Assembly: GCA_038400315.1 (NCBI GenBank)
Contig: CP151667.1
Location: forward strand, 5,157,174-5,221,173
DNA: 64,000 nt
Direction of reading: 5' to 3'
DNA from: Isosphaeraceae bacterium EP7
GTDB lineage: Bacteria > Planctomycetota > Planctomycetia > Isosphaerales > Isosphaeraceae
Shown: piece by piece, positions 20,188 to 28,921 of the stretch
Layout: each line of letters begins with the position of its first letter
How positions within the stretch are numbered: the first letter of the stretch is position 1
The notes under the pieces: generated by a model
The model's input: only the letters and a program-made list of their open reading frames with translations
What the model was told of the DNA's origin: nothing
Database searches by the model: none
Translations under genes and position numbers: made by a program

Positions 20188-20457
20188 ATGCCCATCGTCC
20201 GCATCCCGACCCCGCTTCGGCCTCACTCGGGCGGCAAAGATAGCGTGGACGCCACCGGCGCCACCGTCGGCGCCGTGCTCGGCCACCTCGGCGAGCAGTT
20301 CCCCGCGATCCGCGAGCGGCTCTTCGATGGCGCCGACCTACGCCGATTCGTCAATGTCTACGTGAACAACGAAGACATCCGCTTCCTGGAAGACCTCGAG
20401 ACGCCCGTCACCGACAAGGACGAGGTCAGCATCATTCCGGCCGTGGCGGGCGGCTGA
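20188..20457 (+). CDS. MoaD/ThiS-family sulfur carrier protein
   Basis: This 89-residue ubiquitin-like protein ends exactly with GG, the group that is adenylated and converted to a thiocarboxylate. Family marks include VGAVLGHLGEQFPAIRERLF, FVNVYVNNEDIRFLEDLETPV and DEVSIIPAVAGG. Because nothing follows the diglycine, no protease is needed to expose it. The start ATG 20188 has AGGA about 11 bases upstream; the longer frame from 20092 has no family resemblance. It lies between the threonine-synthase-like gene and the E1-like gene in one operon. The resemblance to CysO and HcyS-type carriers favours amino-acid sulfur transfer over molybdopterin synthesis, because no moaE-like gene is present here. 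Confidence 0.9.
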   Translation: MPIVRIPTPLRPHSGGKDSVDATGATVGAVLGHLGEQFPAIRERLFDGADLRRFVNVYVNNEDIRFLEDLETPVTDKDEVSIIPAVAGG

Positions 20458-20525
20458 TCCGTTGAACCTGGGCAGCTCGGACCGACTTCGAGGGGGCCTC
20501 GGCACGGGGCGGGAAGAGGGCGTTC

Positions 20526-21569
20526 ATGGCGACTGAAGCGGGATCGTTGGATCGATACAGCCGGCAGGTCCGCTTCCCGGCGCTTGGCGAAGCGGGCCAG
20601 CGCAAGTTGATGGCCTCGCGGGTCACCATCTGCGGATGCGGGGCGTTAGGGACGGTGCTCGCCAATCATCTGGTTCGCGCCGGGGTTGGGTTCGTCCGGA
20701 TCATCGACCGCGACTTTATCGAGCTGCACAATCTCCAGCGGCAGATCCTGTTCGATGAGGACGACGTCGCCGCCAACCTCCCCAAGTCCGAGGCCGCCGC
20801 CCGGAAGCTTCGCGCGATCAACAGCGCCGTGACGATCGAGGCGGTGGTCACCGACATCGATCACACGAACATCCTCGACCTCGTCTCCGACGCCGACCTG
20901 ATCCTGGACGGGACCGACAACTTCGAGACCCGTTACCTCATCAACGACGCCGCAGTGAAGCTGAATAAGCCCTGGATCTTCGGCGGTGTGATCGGCAGCG
21001 AAGGGCAGTCGATGACGATCCGGCCGGGTATCACTCCTTGCCTACGCTGTTTGATCGAGGACAACCCGCCGCCGGGCATGACCCCCACCTGCGAGACCGC
21101 CGGTGTGCTGGGCCCCGCTGTGGCCGTGATCGCCTCGTTCGAGGCGGTCGAGGCGATCAAGATCCTCTCGGGGGCCTATGATGCGCTCAATACCGAGCTG
21201 ATCATGGTTGACCTCTGGGACTGGAATTTCCGCCGCCTGAAAGTCGCCGGCCTGCTGGGCAAGGTCGACTGTCCGTGTTGTCAGCGTCGGAACTTCGAAT
21301 GGCTCGACGGTGCCCTCGGATCGCATACCACGACGCTCTGCGGGCGCAATGCCGTGCAGGTCGCGACGCGGCGCACCGACCTGATCAACTTCTCCGAGAT
21401 GGCAGGACGACTGACCCACCTAGGGGACGTCCGGCACAACGCTTTCATGATGAAATTCCAGGCCGAAGGGCACGAATTCACCGTCTTTCCGGACGGCCGG
21501 GCCATCATCAAGGGGACGAACGACGTCTCCAAGGCCCGATCGCTTTACGCCCAGTTCGTCGGCAGTTGA
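20526..21569 (+). CDS. ThiF/MoeB/HesA-family sulfur carrier adenylyltransferase
   Basis: This 347-residue E1-like enzyme adenylates the C-terminal glycine of the carrier encoded just upstream. The nucleotide-binding loop is CGCGALGTVLANHL, with VRIIDRDFIELHNLQRQILF, the DADLILDGTDNFETRYLIND motif, zinc cysteine pairs CLRC and CPCC, and the conserved cysteine in PTCETAGVLGP. A C-terminal region of about 75 residues (LINFSEMAGRLTHLG to the end) replaces the rhodanese domain found in some relatives. The gap to the carrier gene is 68 bases and to the desulfurase gene 39 bases, so co-transcription is likely. Confidence 0.92.
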   Translation: MATEAGSLDRYSRQVRFPALGEAGQRKLMASRVTICGCGALGTVLANHLVRAGVGFVRIIDRDFIELHNLQRQILFDEDDVAANLPKSEAAARKLRAINSAVTIEAVVTDIDHTNILDLVSDADLILDGTDNFETRYLINDAAVKLNKPWIFGGVIGSEGQSMTIRPGITPCLRCLIEDNPPPGMTPTCETAGVLGPAVAVIASFEAVEAIKILSGAYDALNTELIMVDLWDWNFRRLKVAGLLGKVDCPCCQRRNFEWLDGALGSHTTTLCGRNAVQVATRRTDLINFSEMAGRLTHLGDVRHNAFMMKFQAEGHEFTVFPDGRAIIKGTNDVSKARSLYAQFVGS

Positions 21570-21608
21570 CCGCCATACGCAGGTCGCCTTGAGCCGGACA
21601 CTCGCCAC

Positions 21609-22757
21609 ATGATTTATCTCGACAATGCCGCCACCAGCTTTCCCAAGCCCGAGCCCGTCTATCGCGCGCTCGACACCTTCGCTCGCTCCAGCCTGGCGAA
21701 CCCTGGACGCGCCGGGCACAAGATGGCGGTCGGCGCCGAGCGTTCTCTCGACGCCTGTCGGCATGCCCTGAACGTGATGTTTCACGGCGAGAATCCCGAC
21801 CGCTGGATCTTCACGTACAACTGCACCGACGGCCTGAACATGGCCATCAAGGGGACCTTGAAGGCCGGCGATCACGCCATCACGTCGGATCTGGAACATA
21901 ACTCCGTGAGCCGTCCGCTCCAGGCCCTGGAACGTGCCGGCCTCATCACACTGACCCGCCTGACGTCGAGCGGCGGCTATCTCGACCCGGACGAGGTCCG
22001 CAAGGCCTTCACGCCTTCAACCCGACTGGTGGCGCTGACGCACGCCTCCAACGTGCTGGGAACCTTGCAGCCGATCGCCGAGATCGGCGCCATCGTCCGC
22101 GAGGCGGGGGCCCTCTTCCTTGTCGACGCGGCCCAGTCCGCCGGCATCGTGCCGATTGACCTCAAGGCGACCGCTATCGACCTGCTCGCCTTCCCGGGTC
22201 ACAAGGCCCTCTACGGCCCGACCGGCACGGGTGCTTTGTATGTTGGCCCGCGCACTCGCCTGCGCCCCTGGCGTGAAGGCGGCACGGGCGGAGACTCGGC
22301 CAGTGAGACGCAGCCCGAGCAATTCCCGTTCTTCCTCGAAGGGGGGACGCCCAACGTGCTCGGCGTCGCGGGCCTGGCCGCGGGGATCGCCTGGGTCAGC
22401 GAGCAAGGTCAGGAAAACCTCAGGCGGCATGAGGTCGAGCTGCTCACGCGCGTCGTCGACTGGGCCGAGGGGACCGAGGGCTGGAAGGTGGCCGGCACGT
22501 GGGACCCCGCCCGTCACGTCGGCGCCCTCTCGCTGATCGGCCCCGAAGAACTGCCGCCGCAGGACATCGGGGCGATCCTGGACTCCAGCTTCGACATCGC
22601 CATCCGCCCCGGCCTGCATTGCTCGCCGTACGTGCACCGCAACCTGGGGACCTTCCCCGATGGGACGATCCGGGTCAGCCCCGGTCCGTTCAGCACAGTC
22701 GCCGACATTGACGCCTTTGTCGGTGCCCTCTCCGAGATTACGGCGGGGGTGCTCTGA
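21609..22757 (+). CDS. Cysteine desulfurase-family protein (class V aminotransferase fold)
   Basis: This 382-residue PLP enzyme resembles SufS/CsdA-type desulfurases and the TIGR01977-like group. It takes sulfur from cysteine as a persulfide and leaves alanine. The opening MIYLDNAATSFPKP, SDLEHNSVSRP, LFLVDAAQSAGIVPIDL, the PLP lysine in FPGHKALYGPTGTG, GGTPNVLGVAGLAAG and the persulfide cysteine in RPGLHCSPYVHR are all present. It is the last protein gene of the SAM-controlled operon and would supply sulfur to the adenylated carrier. tRNA-Cys follows 75 bases downstream, before the first terminator seen. Confidence 0.93.
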   Translation: MIYLDNAATSFPKPEPVYRALDTFARSSLANPGRAGHKMAVGAERSLDACRHALNVMFHGENPDRWIFTYNCTDGLNMAIKGTLKAGDHAITSDLEHNSVSRPLQALERAGLITLTRLTSSGGYLDPDEVRKAFTPSTRLVALTHASNVLGTLQPIAEIGAIVREAGALFLVDAAQSAGIVPIDLKATAIDLLAFPGHKALYGPTGTGALYVGPRTRLRPWREGGTGGDSASETQPEQFPFFLEGGTPNVLGVAGLAAGIAWVSEQGQENLRRHEVELLTRVVDWAEGTEGWKVAGTWDPARHVGALSLIGPEELPPQDIGAILDSSFDIAIRPGLHCSPYVHRNLGTFPDGTIRVSPGPFSTVADIDAFVGALSEITAGVL

Positions 22758-22832
22758 GTCGTGAAATTGTCTGCGAGGTTGATCTTGCCCGAACTTCGTT
22801 GCTTCGCTAAGATCCGACGCTCCGCAGACATT

Positions 22833-22903
<71 letters not shown>

Positions 22904-22917
22904 CTGATCAACATTGA

Positions 22918-22939
22918 CCCCTGCCTGGCAGGGGTTTTT
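22918..22939 (+). terminator. Rho-independent terminator after tRNA-Cys
   Basis: CCCCTGCC (22918-22925), a one-base centre and GGCAGGGG (22927-22934) form a hairpin followed directly by TTTTT. It is the only classical intrinsic terminator seen in this part of the window. It ends the tRNA-Cys transcript and possibly the whole riboswitch operon. Confidence 0.9.
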
Positions 22940-22994
22940 GTTTGCGCCAGACGAATCGATTCGCTCATCGAATTTCTAATCTGGGCTCGCCGAT

Positions 22995-24089
22995 ATGACC
23001 GGCTCTCCGGAAGATCTGGCCGACGATTTCGGGCTCGACTCCGACCGGCTTGCCAGGGTCGACTCCCTGCTCGAGACCTGGACCTCGACCGGGGTCATCC
23101 CCGCGGCCAGTTACATTCTGGGGCGTCACGGCCGAGTTATCGCGCCCAGATTTTTCGGCCATGTGGATGGCCAAAACCTCTTCCTCTCGGCTTCGATCAC
23201 CAAGCCCCTGACCGTACTCGCTGCGATGATGCTCGTCGAACGGGGCTCGTTGACGCTCGATGATCGGGTGGCCGACATCCTCCCTACCTTCGCTCAGGCG
23301 GGGAAAGGCGAGGTGCGCATCCGCCACCTGATGACCCACACATCGGGCCTTCCCGACATGCTCCCAGAGAACGATGCGCTCCGGGCCGAGCACGCGACCA
23401 CCGAGGAATTCCAGGCGGCCATCGACGCGACTCCCTTGCGCTTCGTCCCCGGGACCCAGGTGCGGTATCAGAGCATGGGGACCGCCACGCTCGGCTCGAT
23501 CGTGAGGGCCGTCAGCGGAACGACCCTACCCAGCTTCCTCACATCCGAAGTCTTCGGCCCGCTCGGGATGCACGATACCTGGCTCGGCACCCCCCTCGCC
23601 GAGCAATCACGGGTTGCCCCGGTGCGGATCAGCCCGGAGCAAGCCGCAACCGACTGGCATTGGAATAGTGCTTACTGGCTGGGCTTCGGAGCCCCCTGGG
23701 GTGGCCTGACCACGACCGCGTCGGACTATGGCAAGCTCTGCCGTCTCATGCTCGACCAGGGTCGTGTTGGCGCAACCAGACTCATCGCTCCCGCGACGGT
23801 CGGGGCGATGACGCGGAACCAGATCGCTCCGATGGTGACGATTCCCGAACTCGACCGGCAGCATCGCCCCTGGGGCCTGGGCTGGCGCCTGAGTTGGCCG
23901 GGCAGTTCGGCGTTCTTCGGCGATCTGCTAGGCCCACGAGCGTATGGACACTGGGGCGCGACCGGGACGCTCTGCTGGATCGATCCCGACGCGGATGCGT
24001 TTGCCGTCGTGCTCACCACGCTTCCCCCCGGCGACCAGGGCACGCACCTCGCGCGGATCTCGAATGCGCTGGCCGCTTGCCTGACCTGA
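22995..24089 (+). CDS. Serine hydrolase, class C beta-lactamase / esterase family
   Basis: This 364-residue protein has the class C penicillin-binding fold. The nucleophile motif SITK sits in LSASITKPLTVLAAM, the YxS-type motif in VRYQSMGTATLG, and the third motif is HWGATG near the C-terminus. HLMTHTSGLPD is a hallmark of the EstB/serine-hydrolase side of the family rather than true AmpC. No signal peptide is visible, suggesting a cytoplasmic esterase or peptidase. It starts 56 bases after the terminator and ends 5 bases from the convergent hrpB end. The substrate is unknown. Confidence 0.88.
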   Translation: MTGSPEDLADDFGLDSDRLARVDSLLETWTSTGVIPAASYILGRHGRVIAPRFFGHVDGQNLFLSASITKPLTVLAAMMLVERGSLTLDDRVADILPTFAQAGKGEVRIRHLMTHTSGLPDMLPENDALRAEHATTEEFQAAIDATPLRFVPGTQVRYQSMGTATLGSIVRAVSGTTLPSFLTSEVFGPLGMHDTWLGTPLAEQSRVAPVRISPEQAATDWHWNSAYWLGFGAPWGGLTTTASDYGKLCRLMLDQGRVGATRLIAPATVGAMTRNQIAPMVTIPELDRQHRPWGLGWRLSWPGSSAFFGDLLGPRAYGHWGATGTLCWIDPDADAFAVVLTTLPPGDQGTHLARISNALAACLT

Positions 24090-24093
24090 CCGG

Positions 24094-26670
24094 TCAGGTC
24101 TGACGGCGGCCTCCCCGGGCCTCGGCCTTGGCGGTCAGCGGGTCTTCCGGCCATGAATGCTTGGGATAACGGTTTCTCAGATCTTTGCGCACCTGGAAAT
24201 AGGCGTTCGACCAGAAGCTGGCCAGATCGTCGGTCACCTGCACCGGACGATAATTGGGACCGAGCAGGTGGACGACCACCGCGACTCGGCCGCCGGCGAG
24301 CTTCGGCGTCTTCGTCCAGCCGAAGAGTTCCTGCAATCGGGCGGCAAGGACCGGGGGGCGGCCGGCCTCGTAGCTCAGGCGGGCCCGATTGCCGCTCGGC
24401 AGAAGGAGCGACTCAGGCGCCTGCTCGTCGAGAATCCTCCCCTGCGCGTGCGTCAAGAGCCCACGCACCATCGAAGCGAGCGGTTGCTTACAAACCTCCT
24501 GGAGACTCCGACGCCCCTGGCAGGCCGACTCCAGGATCGCACCAACCGCCTGATCGTCGATGAGGGGAATGCCGGCGTCCGGCATCGATTCGGCGAGGAA
24601 CGCCAGGCGATCGAGCAAGCCTGCCGCCGCCTCGTCTTCACGAAGGAACGCGAGCGCTCGTCCTTTGAGGAAGTCGGAGAGCGCTCGGCTTGTCTCGCCC
24701 GCGTCGGTCTGGGAATGCTCGACCTGTCGCAGCAGGAGATCGCGATACCAGGTGGAGGTCGTCGTGACGACCTTGCCTCGCGCCTCATCAAAGTGGGTCG
24801 CCATCTCGCGGCGAATTGCATCCGGAAAGTCTTCCTCCAGCCATTCTGGGAGGATCGCACATGCAAGGCGGCAGCGTGACTCCGCGACGCCCCCGCGACG
24901 ATCCTCGCGGGGGTCAAGTGCCAGGAAGAATTCCGAGTCGCGCACGACCGAGTCCGGCGCGAGCCGCACGCCACGCCCACCGACCAGGACCCCGGCGAGC
25001 GGATCCCCTGCCCTCCTCCTGGCAACGCGGTCGGGATAGGCGAGCAAGATCATCCGGGCAAGCGTCGCCTCGTCGGCCTGTCCTCCTCGGTCTCGGCCAC
25101 GGGAAATCGTGCGAGCGGCCCTGGAGAGTTGGTCACGGGCCTGCGACACCCGCCGGGCCGCATGCGGGTCAATGCCTCGCTGCCTCAACGTTGGGCTGAA
25201 TCGTGCCTGCTCGGCCTGATCGAGGCGATCCAGGCGATCGAAGAGATCGGACGTACCCGCGGAGCTCGCCTTGCGAGGTCCACGGAAACCCTCGCCGGGC
25301 GTCGACTCGACCGCGACGTCTTTTTCCGAGAGTAATGCCGCGAGGGCCGCCCCTTCGCGCGGAAATCCGGCATCCGACGCGGCGATGAGGAGTCGTGCGA
25401 GCCGCGGATGCGCCGGGAACTCGAGCATCCGCCGGCCCAGAGGGGTGATCATCCCGAGGCGGTCGTCGACGGCCCCCAGGTCGGCCAGAAATTTCCGGGC
25501 GGCGTCGAGCCGCTCGATCGGCGGGGCCTCGAACCAGCCGAATCGGGTCGGGTCGGACTGCCCCCATGCGTGGAGGGCCAAGGTCGCCGCGGTCAGGTCA
25601 ACGCGTCGAATTTCCGGGACGTCGTTTTCGGCCATGCCACGCTGCTCGCCCTCGGACCAGAGTCGGATGCACCGACCAGGCCCGATTCGTCCGGCACGCC
25701 CCGCGCGCTGGGTCGCCGACGCCCTGCTGATCCGTCCCAGTTCGAGCCGGTCGAGGCCTCGAACCGGATCGAATGACGCCTCGCGCACCATTCCGCTGTC
25801 GATCACGGTGGTGACCCCCTCGATCGTCAGCGAGGTCTCGGCGATGTTGGTCGCCAGGATGATCTTGCGACGCCCGGCCGGCCTGAGCGCCAGATCCTGC
25901 TGCTCCGTGGGCAATTGCCCGTGCAGGGGCGCGATCAGCACACCCGTCCGCTCGGAGAATGTTTCCAGCGACCGGGCGACTCTGCGGATCTCCTCGGCGC
26001 CGGGCAGGAAGACGAGCACGTCTCCCGCAAGGTCGTCCTCTAATGCGTCGACGACTGCCGCGGCCACGGCATCGAGGCGCCCGGCCGGCGGTGTCGGTCG
26101 ATATTTGATCTCGACCGGGAATGAACGGCCGGGCGCCTCGATGACGGGCGCATCCCGCAGGAACGCGGACACGGGGGCGGCGTCCATGGTCGCAGACATG
26201 ACGAGGAGAATCAGGTCCGGGCGCACGGATTCCTGGATTTCTCGGAGGAGGCCCAGGGCGAGGTCGGCATGCAGGCTCCGCTCGTGGAACTCGTCGAGGA
26301 CGACCGCGCCCACACCGTCCAGGAACGCATCGGCCAGCAGCAGGCGGTTGAGCAGGCCTTCAGTGAGCACCCTCACAAGGGTCTTCGGCCCGAGCTTTCG
26401 CTCGAAGCGGACGTGATATCCGACCTCGTGTCCGAGGGTCCAGCCCCGCTCGTCGGCAATCCTGGAGGCAACCGCTCGGGCCGCGACACGCCTCGGCTGG
26501 AGCACGATGACCGCCGGGTGCGACCGGTCGAGCAGCCCAGCCCGCAACATGGCCGGCGGCACCCTCGTCGACTTGCCGGCGCCTGGAGGCGCGATCAGGA
26601 TCCCGCGTCTCGACGCGGCGAGCGTGTCGAGGAGCGGGGCGATGGCCGAATCGATTCGGAGAGTCTTCAT
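24094..26670 (-). CDS. hrpB: ATP-dependent RNA helicase HrpB
   Basis: This 858-residue DExH-box helicase has Walker A APPGAGKST near residue 30, the DEFHERSLHADLAL motif near 130, SATMD, the RNA-binding and arginine-finger elements IAETSLTIEGVTTVIDSG and QRAGRAGRIGPG, and the helicase-associated region. The HrpB-specific C-terminus includes VQVTDDLASFWSNAY and RYPKHSWPEDP. Full length agrees with the family. Its cellular substrate in most bacteria is not established. The start at 26670 (MKTLRID) fits the family; upstream codons to 26745 are not conserved-looking and the RBS is weak. Confidence 0.95.
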   Translation of the reverse strand: MKTLRIDSAIAPLLDTLAASRRGILIAPPGAGKSTRVPPAMLRAGLLDRSHPAVIVLQPRRVAARAVASRIADERGWTLGHEVGYHVRFERKLGPKTLVRVLTEGLLNRLLLADAFLDGVGAVVLDEFHERSLHADLALGLLREIQESVRPDLILLVMSATMDAAPVSAFLRDAPVIEAPGRSFPVEIKYRPTPPAGRLDAVAAAVVDALEDDLAGDVLVFLPGAEEIRRVARSLETFSERTGVLIAPLHGQLPTEQQDLALRPAGRRKIILATNIAETSLTIEGVTTVIDSGMVREASFDPVRGLDRLELGRISRASATQRAGRAGRIGPGRCIRLWSEGEQRGMAENDVPEIRRVDLTAATLALHAWGQSDPTRFGWFEAPPIERLDAARKFLADLGAVDDRLGMITPLGRRMLEFPAHPRLARLLIAASDAGFPREGAALAALLSEKDVAVESTPGEGFRGPRKASSAGTSDLFDRLDRLDQAEQARFSPTLRQRGIDPHAARRVSQARDQLSRAARTISRGRDRGGQADEATLARMILLAYPDRVARRRAGDPLAGVLVGGRGVRLAPDSVVRDSEFFLALDPREDRRGGVAESRCRLACAILPEWLEEDFPDAIRREMATHFDEARGKVVTTTSTWYRDLLLRQVEHSQTDAGETSRALSDFLKGRALAFLREDEAAAGLLDRLAFLAESMPDAGIPLIDDQAVGAILESACQGRRSLQEVCKQPLASMVRGLLTHAQGRILDEQAPESLLLPSGNRARLSYEAGRPPVLAARLQELFGWTKTPKLAGGRVAVVVHLLGPNYRPVQVTDDLASFWSNAYFQVRKDLRNRYPKHSWPEDPLTAKAEARGGRRQT

Positions 26671-26813
26671 TCGAGAGTCTTTTAAACGGGCCGCGATGAG
26701 ATCGATCAAGCCGAGGCAATTTCCGGAGTGGATCTCTCTTGCCAACCGGGACCAACGGCAGATAATAACAGGCGTATGACGAAGTGCAGGCCCGGAACCG
26801 GACGCGCGAGTCG

Positions 26814-27158
26814 ATGCTAACCCCCCTCATCCTCACGCTCGGCTTCTTACTGAACCGTCCCGGCATCGCGCCGGATGCGGCCAGCGGGTTGCACGCCCCT
26901 CACTCCTCGGCTTGCTTCCGACTCTCCTCCGACGTCACCCAAGACGAAGATTTCCCGGCACCCGAGCCGGCGAATGATGATTCCGAGTCGGAATCGTTCT
27001 TCGAACGACTCGACGGCGAGGATGACGACTCGCACTTGTTTGTCGCTCGATTCGACAATTTCGCGAGGTCTGAGCAACTGGGCCCTTACGCCTGGTTCGA
27101 TTCGACACGACCGTCGCCCCACCCCTCGCCCTTCCGCAATCCGTTCTTACGCTGCTGA
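26814..27158 (+). CDS. Small hypothetical, possibly exported protein (114 aa)
   Basis: From ATG 26814 the protein begins with a hydrophobic stretch (MLTPLILTLGFLLN) that could be a short signal sequence. An acidic middle (EPANDDSESESFFERLDG) and a Pro/Phe-rich end follow. No family is recognised and no clear RBS is seen. It is divergent from hrpB with about 140 bases between the starts. It may be a real secreted acidic protein or a chance frame. Confidence 0.4.
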   Translation: MLTPLILTLGFLLNRPGIAPDAASGLHAPHSSACFRLSSDVTQDEDFPAPEPANDDSESESFFERLDGEDDDSHLFVARFDNFARSEQLGPYAWFDSTRPSPHPSPFRNPFLRC

Positions 27159-27486
27159 GTCGTCGCCGCGTTCGATCCGGAGGGTATCCGTGCGTCGTCG
27201 AGGAATCGACGGCATAGGGTCAATCTCCGGGCATCGGGCCGGGTACGCGTCGCGACTCACTCTCCCTGCGCCGCGCCTCGCTCCCTATCAATCGCATTGC
27301 GAATGCATCGGATCGTGTCCACTCGTTGAGATGATCATCTCGTCGAGATACATGGAACTCGTCATCCGTTCCGAGTAAGGCGCCTGATCGGCCGCCCCCT
27401 CGACGCGTACGTCTATCGCGCCGACGGTCGGTGAGAGCGTGGGCTGATTCGGTCGAGGAGACCGTAATCTAGGGAGACTCTGCGCG
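27159..27486. other. Intergenic region upstream of the SbtA-like gene
   Basis: These 328 bases contain no gene. A GAGA-rich stretch and the RBS GGGAG of the next gene (27474-27478) are visible. I see no riboswitch or terminator. Confidence 0.5.
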
Positions 27487-28704
27487 ATGGCCATGCTGCA
27501 CGACTTCTGGGAAAATTTCCGACACAACCTGTTCAAGCCATTACTCCTCTTCTTCTACATGGGCTTCCTGGTCCCCATCCTCGGTGTGGAGCTCGATTTC
27601 CCTCATGTCATCTATCAAGGGTTGACGATCTACCTCCTTCTCGCGATTGGCTGGAAAGGGGGCGAGGAGCTCGCGGAGCTTGCCGGCAGCAAGCTGGGCG
27701 AGGCGGCCAGCTTCATGGGCGTCGGGTTCGTCACGAATTTCATCATCGGCATCGCAGCCTATTTCGCCCTCCGGGCCTTCACCAGGCTCAGGAAGATCGA
27801 TGCAGCCACGGTGGCCGGCTATTACGGCTCGGACTCGGCCGGCACATTCGTGACTTGCGTCGGCGTGCTCACTTCGATCAACATGGCCTATGATGCCTAT
27901 ATGCCCGTCATGTTGGCGATCATGGAGATCCCCGGCTGTCTGGTGGCCCTCTACCTCGTCTCCAGGCTCCGTAATGAGGGCATGGATGCGCTCGGAAACA
28001 TGCCCTTCGAGCCTGGTTACAATCCCAACGCCAAGCCGATCGTGCTGGAACATCTTGGCCACGGTCACGTTCACGATGTGAGCGAGGCCGAGGCCGAGCG
28101 TCGCGAGCAGTTGCTGGCCGAGGATGCACTTTCGCTCCAGACCAATGGGAACCAGAGCAAGCCGAAAAAGGGCTTCAGCCCCGAGCTGCTTCACGAAGTC
28201 TTCCTGAATCCGGGGCTATACCTGCTGTTCGGCGGAATCATCATCGGTTTCATCGCCCGGAAACAGGGCGAAAAGGTGACGCACGACGACGATAACCTGT
28301 TCCTCAGCCTCTTTCAGGGCCTCCTCTGCCTCTTCCTCCTCGAGATGGGGATGACGGCCTCGAAGAAGCTGAAGGACCTGAGGGCGGCAGGCTGGCCATT
28401 CATCGCCTTCGCCCTGATCGCCCCCAACGTGTTCGCCACGTTCGGCATCTGCGTCGCCCACGCTTACTGCTTATTCACCGGGCATCAGCTGGAGCCGGGC
28501 ACCTACGTCATCTTCGCCGTCCTCTGCGGAGCGGCGTCGTATATCGCAGTGCCGGCGGTCCAACGCCTCGCCATCCCGGAGGCAAGCCCGACACTCCCGC
28601 TCGCCGCTTCCTTGGGATTGACGTTCTCCTATAACGTCACGATCGGCATCCCGGTGTATATTCAGATCGCTAAGCTCGTCACCGCCGCGTTCCCGCACAG
28701 CTGA
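27487..28704 (+). CDS. sbtA: Sodium-dependent bicarbonate transporter, SbtA family
   Basis: This 405-residue inner-membrane permease belongs to the SbtA/DUF897 family known from cyanobacterial carbon concentration. It has two inverted halves of membrane helices, with family motifs LGVELDFPHVIYQGLTIYLL, the GYYGSDSAGTFVTC loop in half one and CGAASYIAVPAVQR in half two, separated by a cytoplasmic segment (about residues 180-235, with GHGHVHDVSEAEAE). GGGAG lies about 8 bases before the ATG. No sbtB-like PII gene, carbonic anhydrase or Calvin-cycle gene is adjacent, so the role may be pH balance or anaplerotic CO2 supply. Confidence 0.9.
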   Translation: MAMLHDFWENFRHNLFKPLLLFFYMGFLVPILGVELDFPHVIYQGLTIYLLLAIGWKGGEELAELAGSKLGEAASFMGVGFVTNFIIGIAAYFALRAFTRLRKIDAATVAGYYGSDSAGTFVTCVGVLTSINMAYDAYMPVMLAIMEIPGCLVALYLVSRLRNEGMDALGNMPFEPGYNPNAKPIVLEHLGHGHVHDVSEAEAERREQLLAEDALSLQTNGNQSKPKKGFSPELLHEVFLNPGLYLLFGGIIIGFIARKQGEKVTHDDDNLFLSLFQGLLCLFLLEMGMTASKKLKDLRAAGWPFIAFALIAPNVFATFGICVAHAYCLFTGHQLEPGTYVIFAVLCGAASYIAVPAVQRLAIPEASPTLPLAASLGLTFSYNVTIGIPVYIQIAKLVTAAFPHS

Positions 28705-28887
28705 CCGGTCTGGAGTACGCCGGGATCGAGACATCGAGGTTGCCAGGGGCGGCCCGGCGGCCCCGGCCTGTGGCCTGATTCTATGTCCCCGGGGGGGAAG
28801 ACATGGAGTCGGTCGCGGGTCGGGGCCCCCGGGCCGCCCGACTTGATGACTGGCAGCCTAAGGGCCGTCCCTTCGCGATCGTTCGGG

Positions 28888-28914
28888 GCCCTGCCTGCGG
28901 CCGCCAGGCAGGGC
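28888..28914 (-). terminator. Perfect hairpin at the end of the TPR gene (terminator-like)
   Basis: GCCCTGCCTG (28888-28897) and CAGGCAGGGC (28905-28914) form a 10-bp stem with a 7-base loop. It lies 7 bases past the stop of the minus-strand TPR gene. No U tract follows on either strand. It lies between convergent genes and could serve both. Confidence 0.5.
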
Positions 28915-28921
28915 TCGAACG

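Noticed and set aside
24094-26670. DEFH rather than DEAH in the helicase box
   Set aside because: DEFH is the normal form in HrpB-type helicases.
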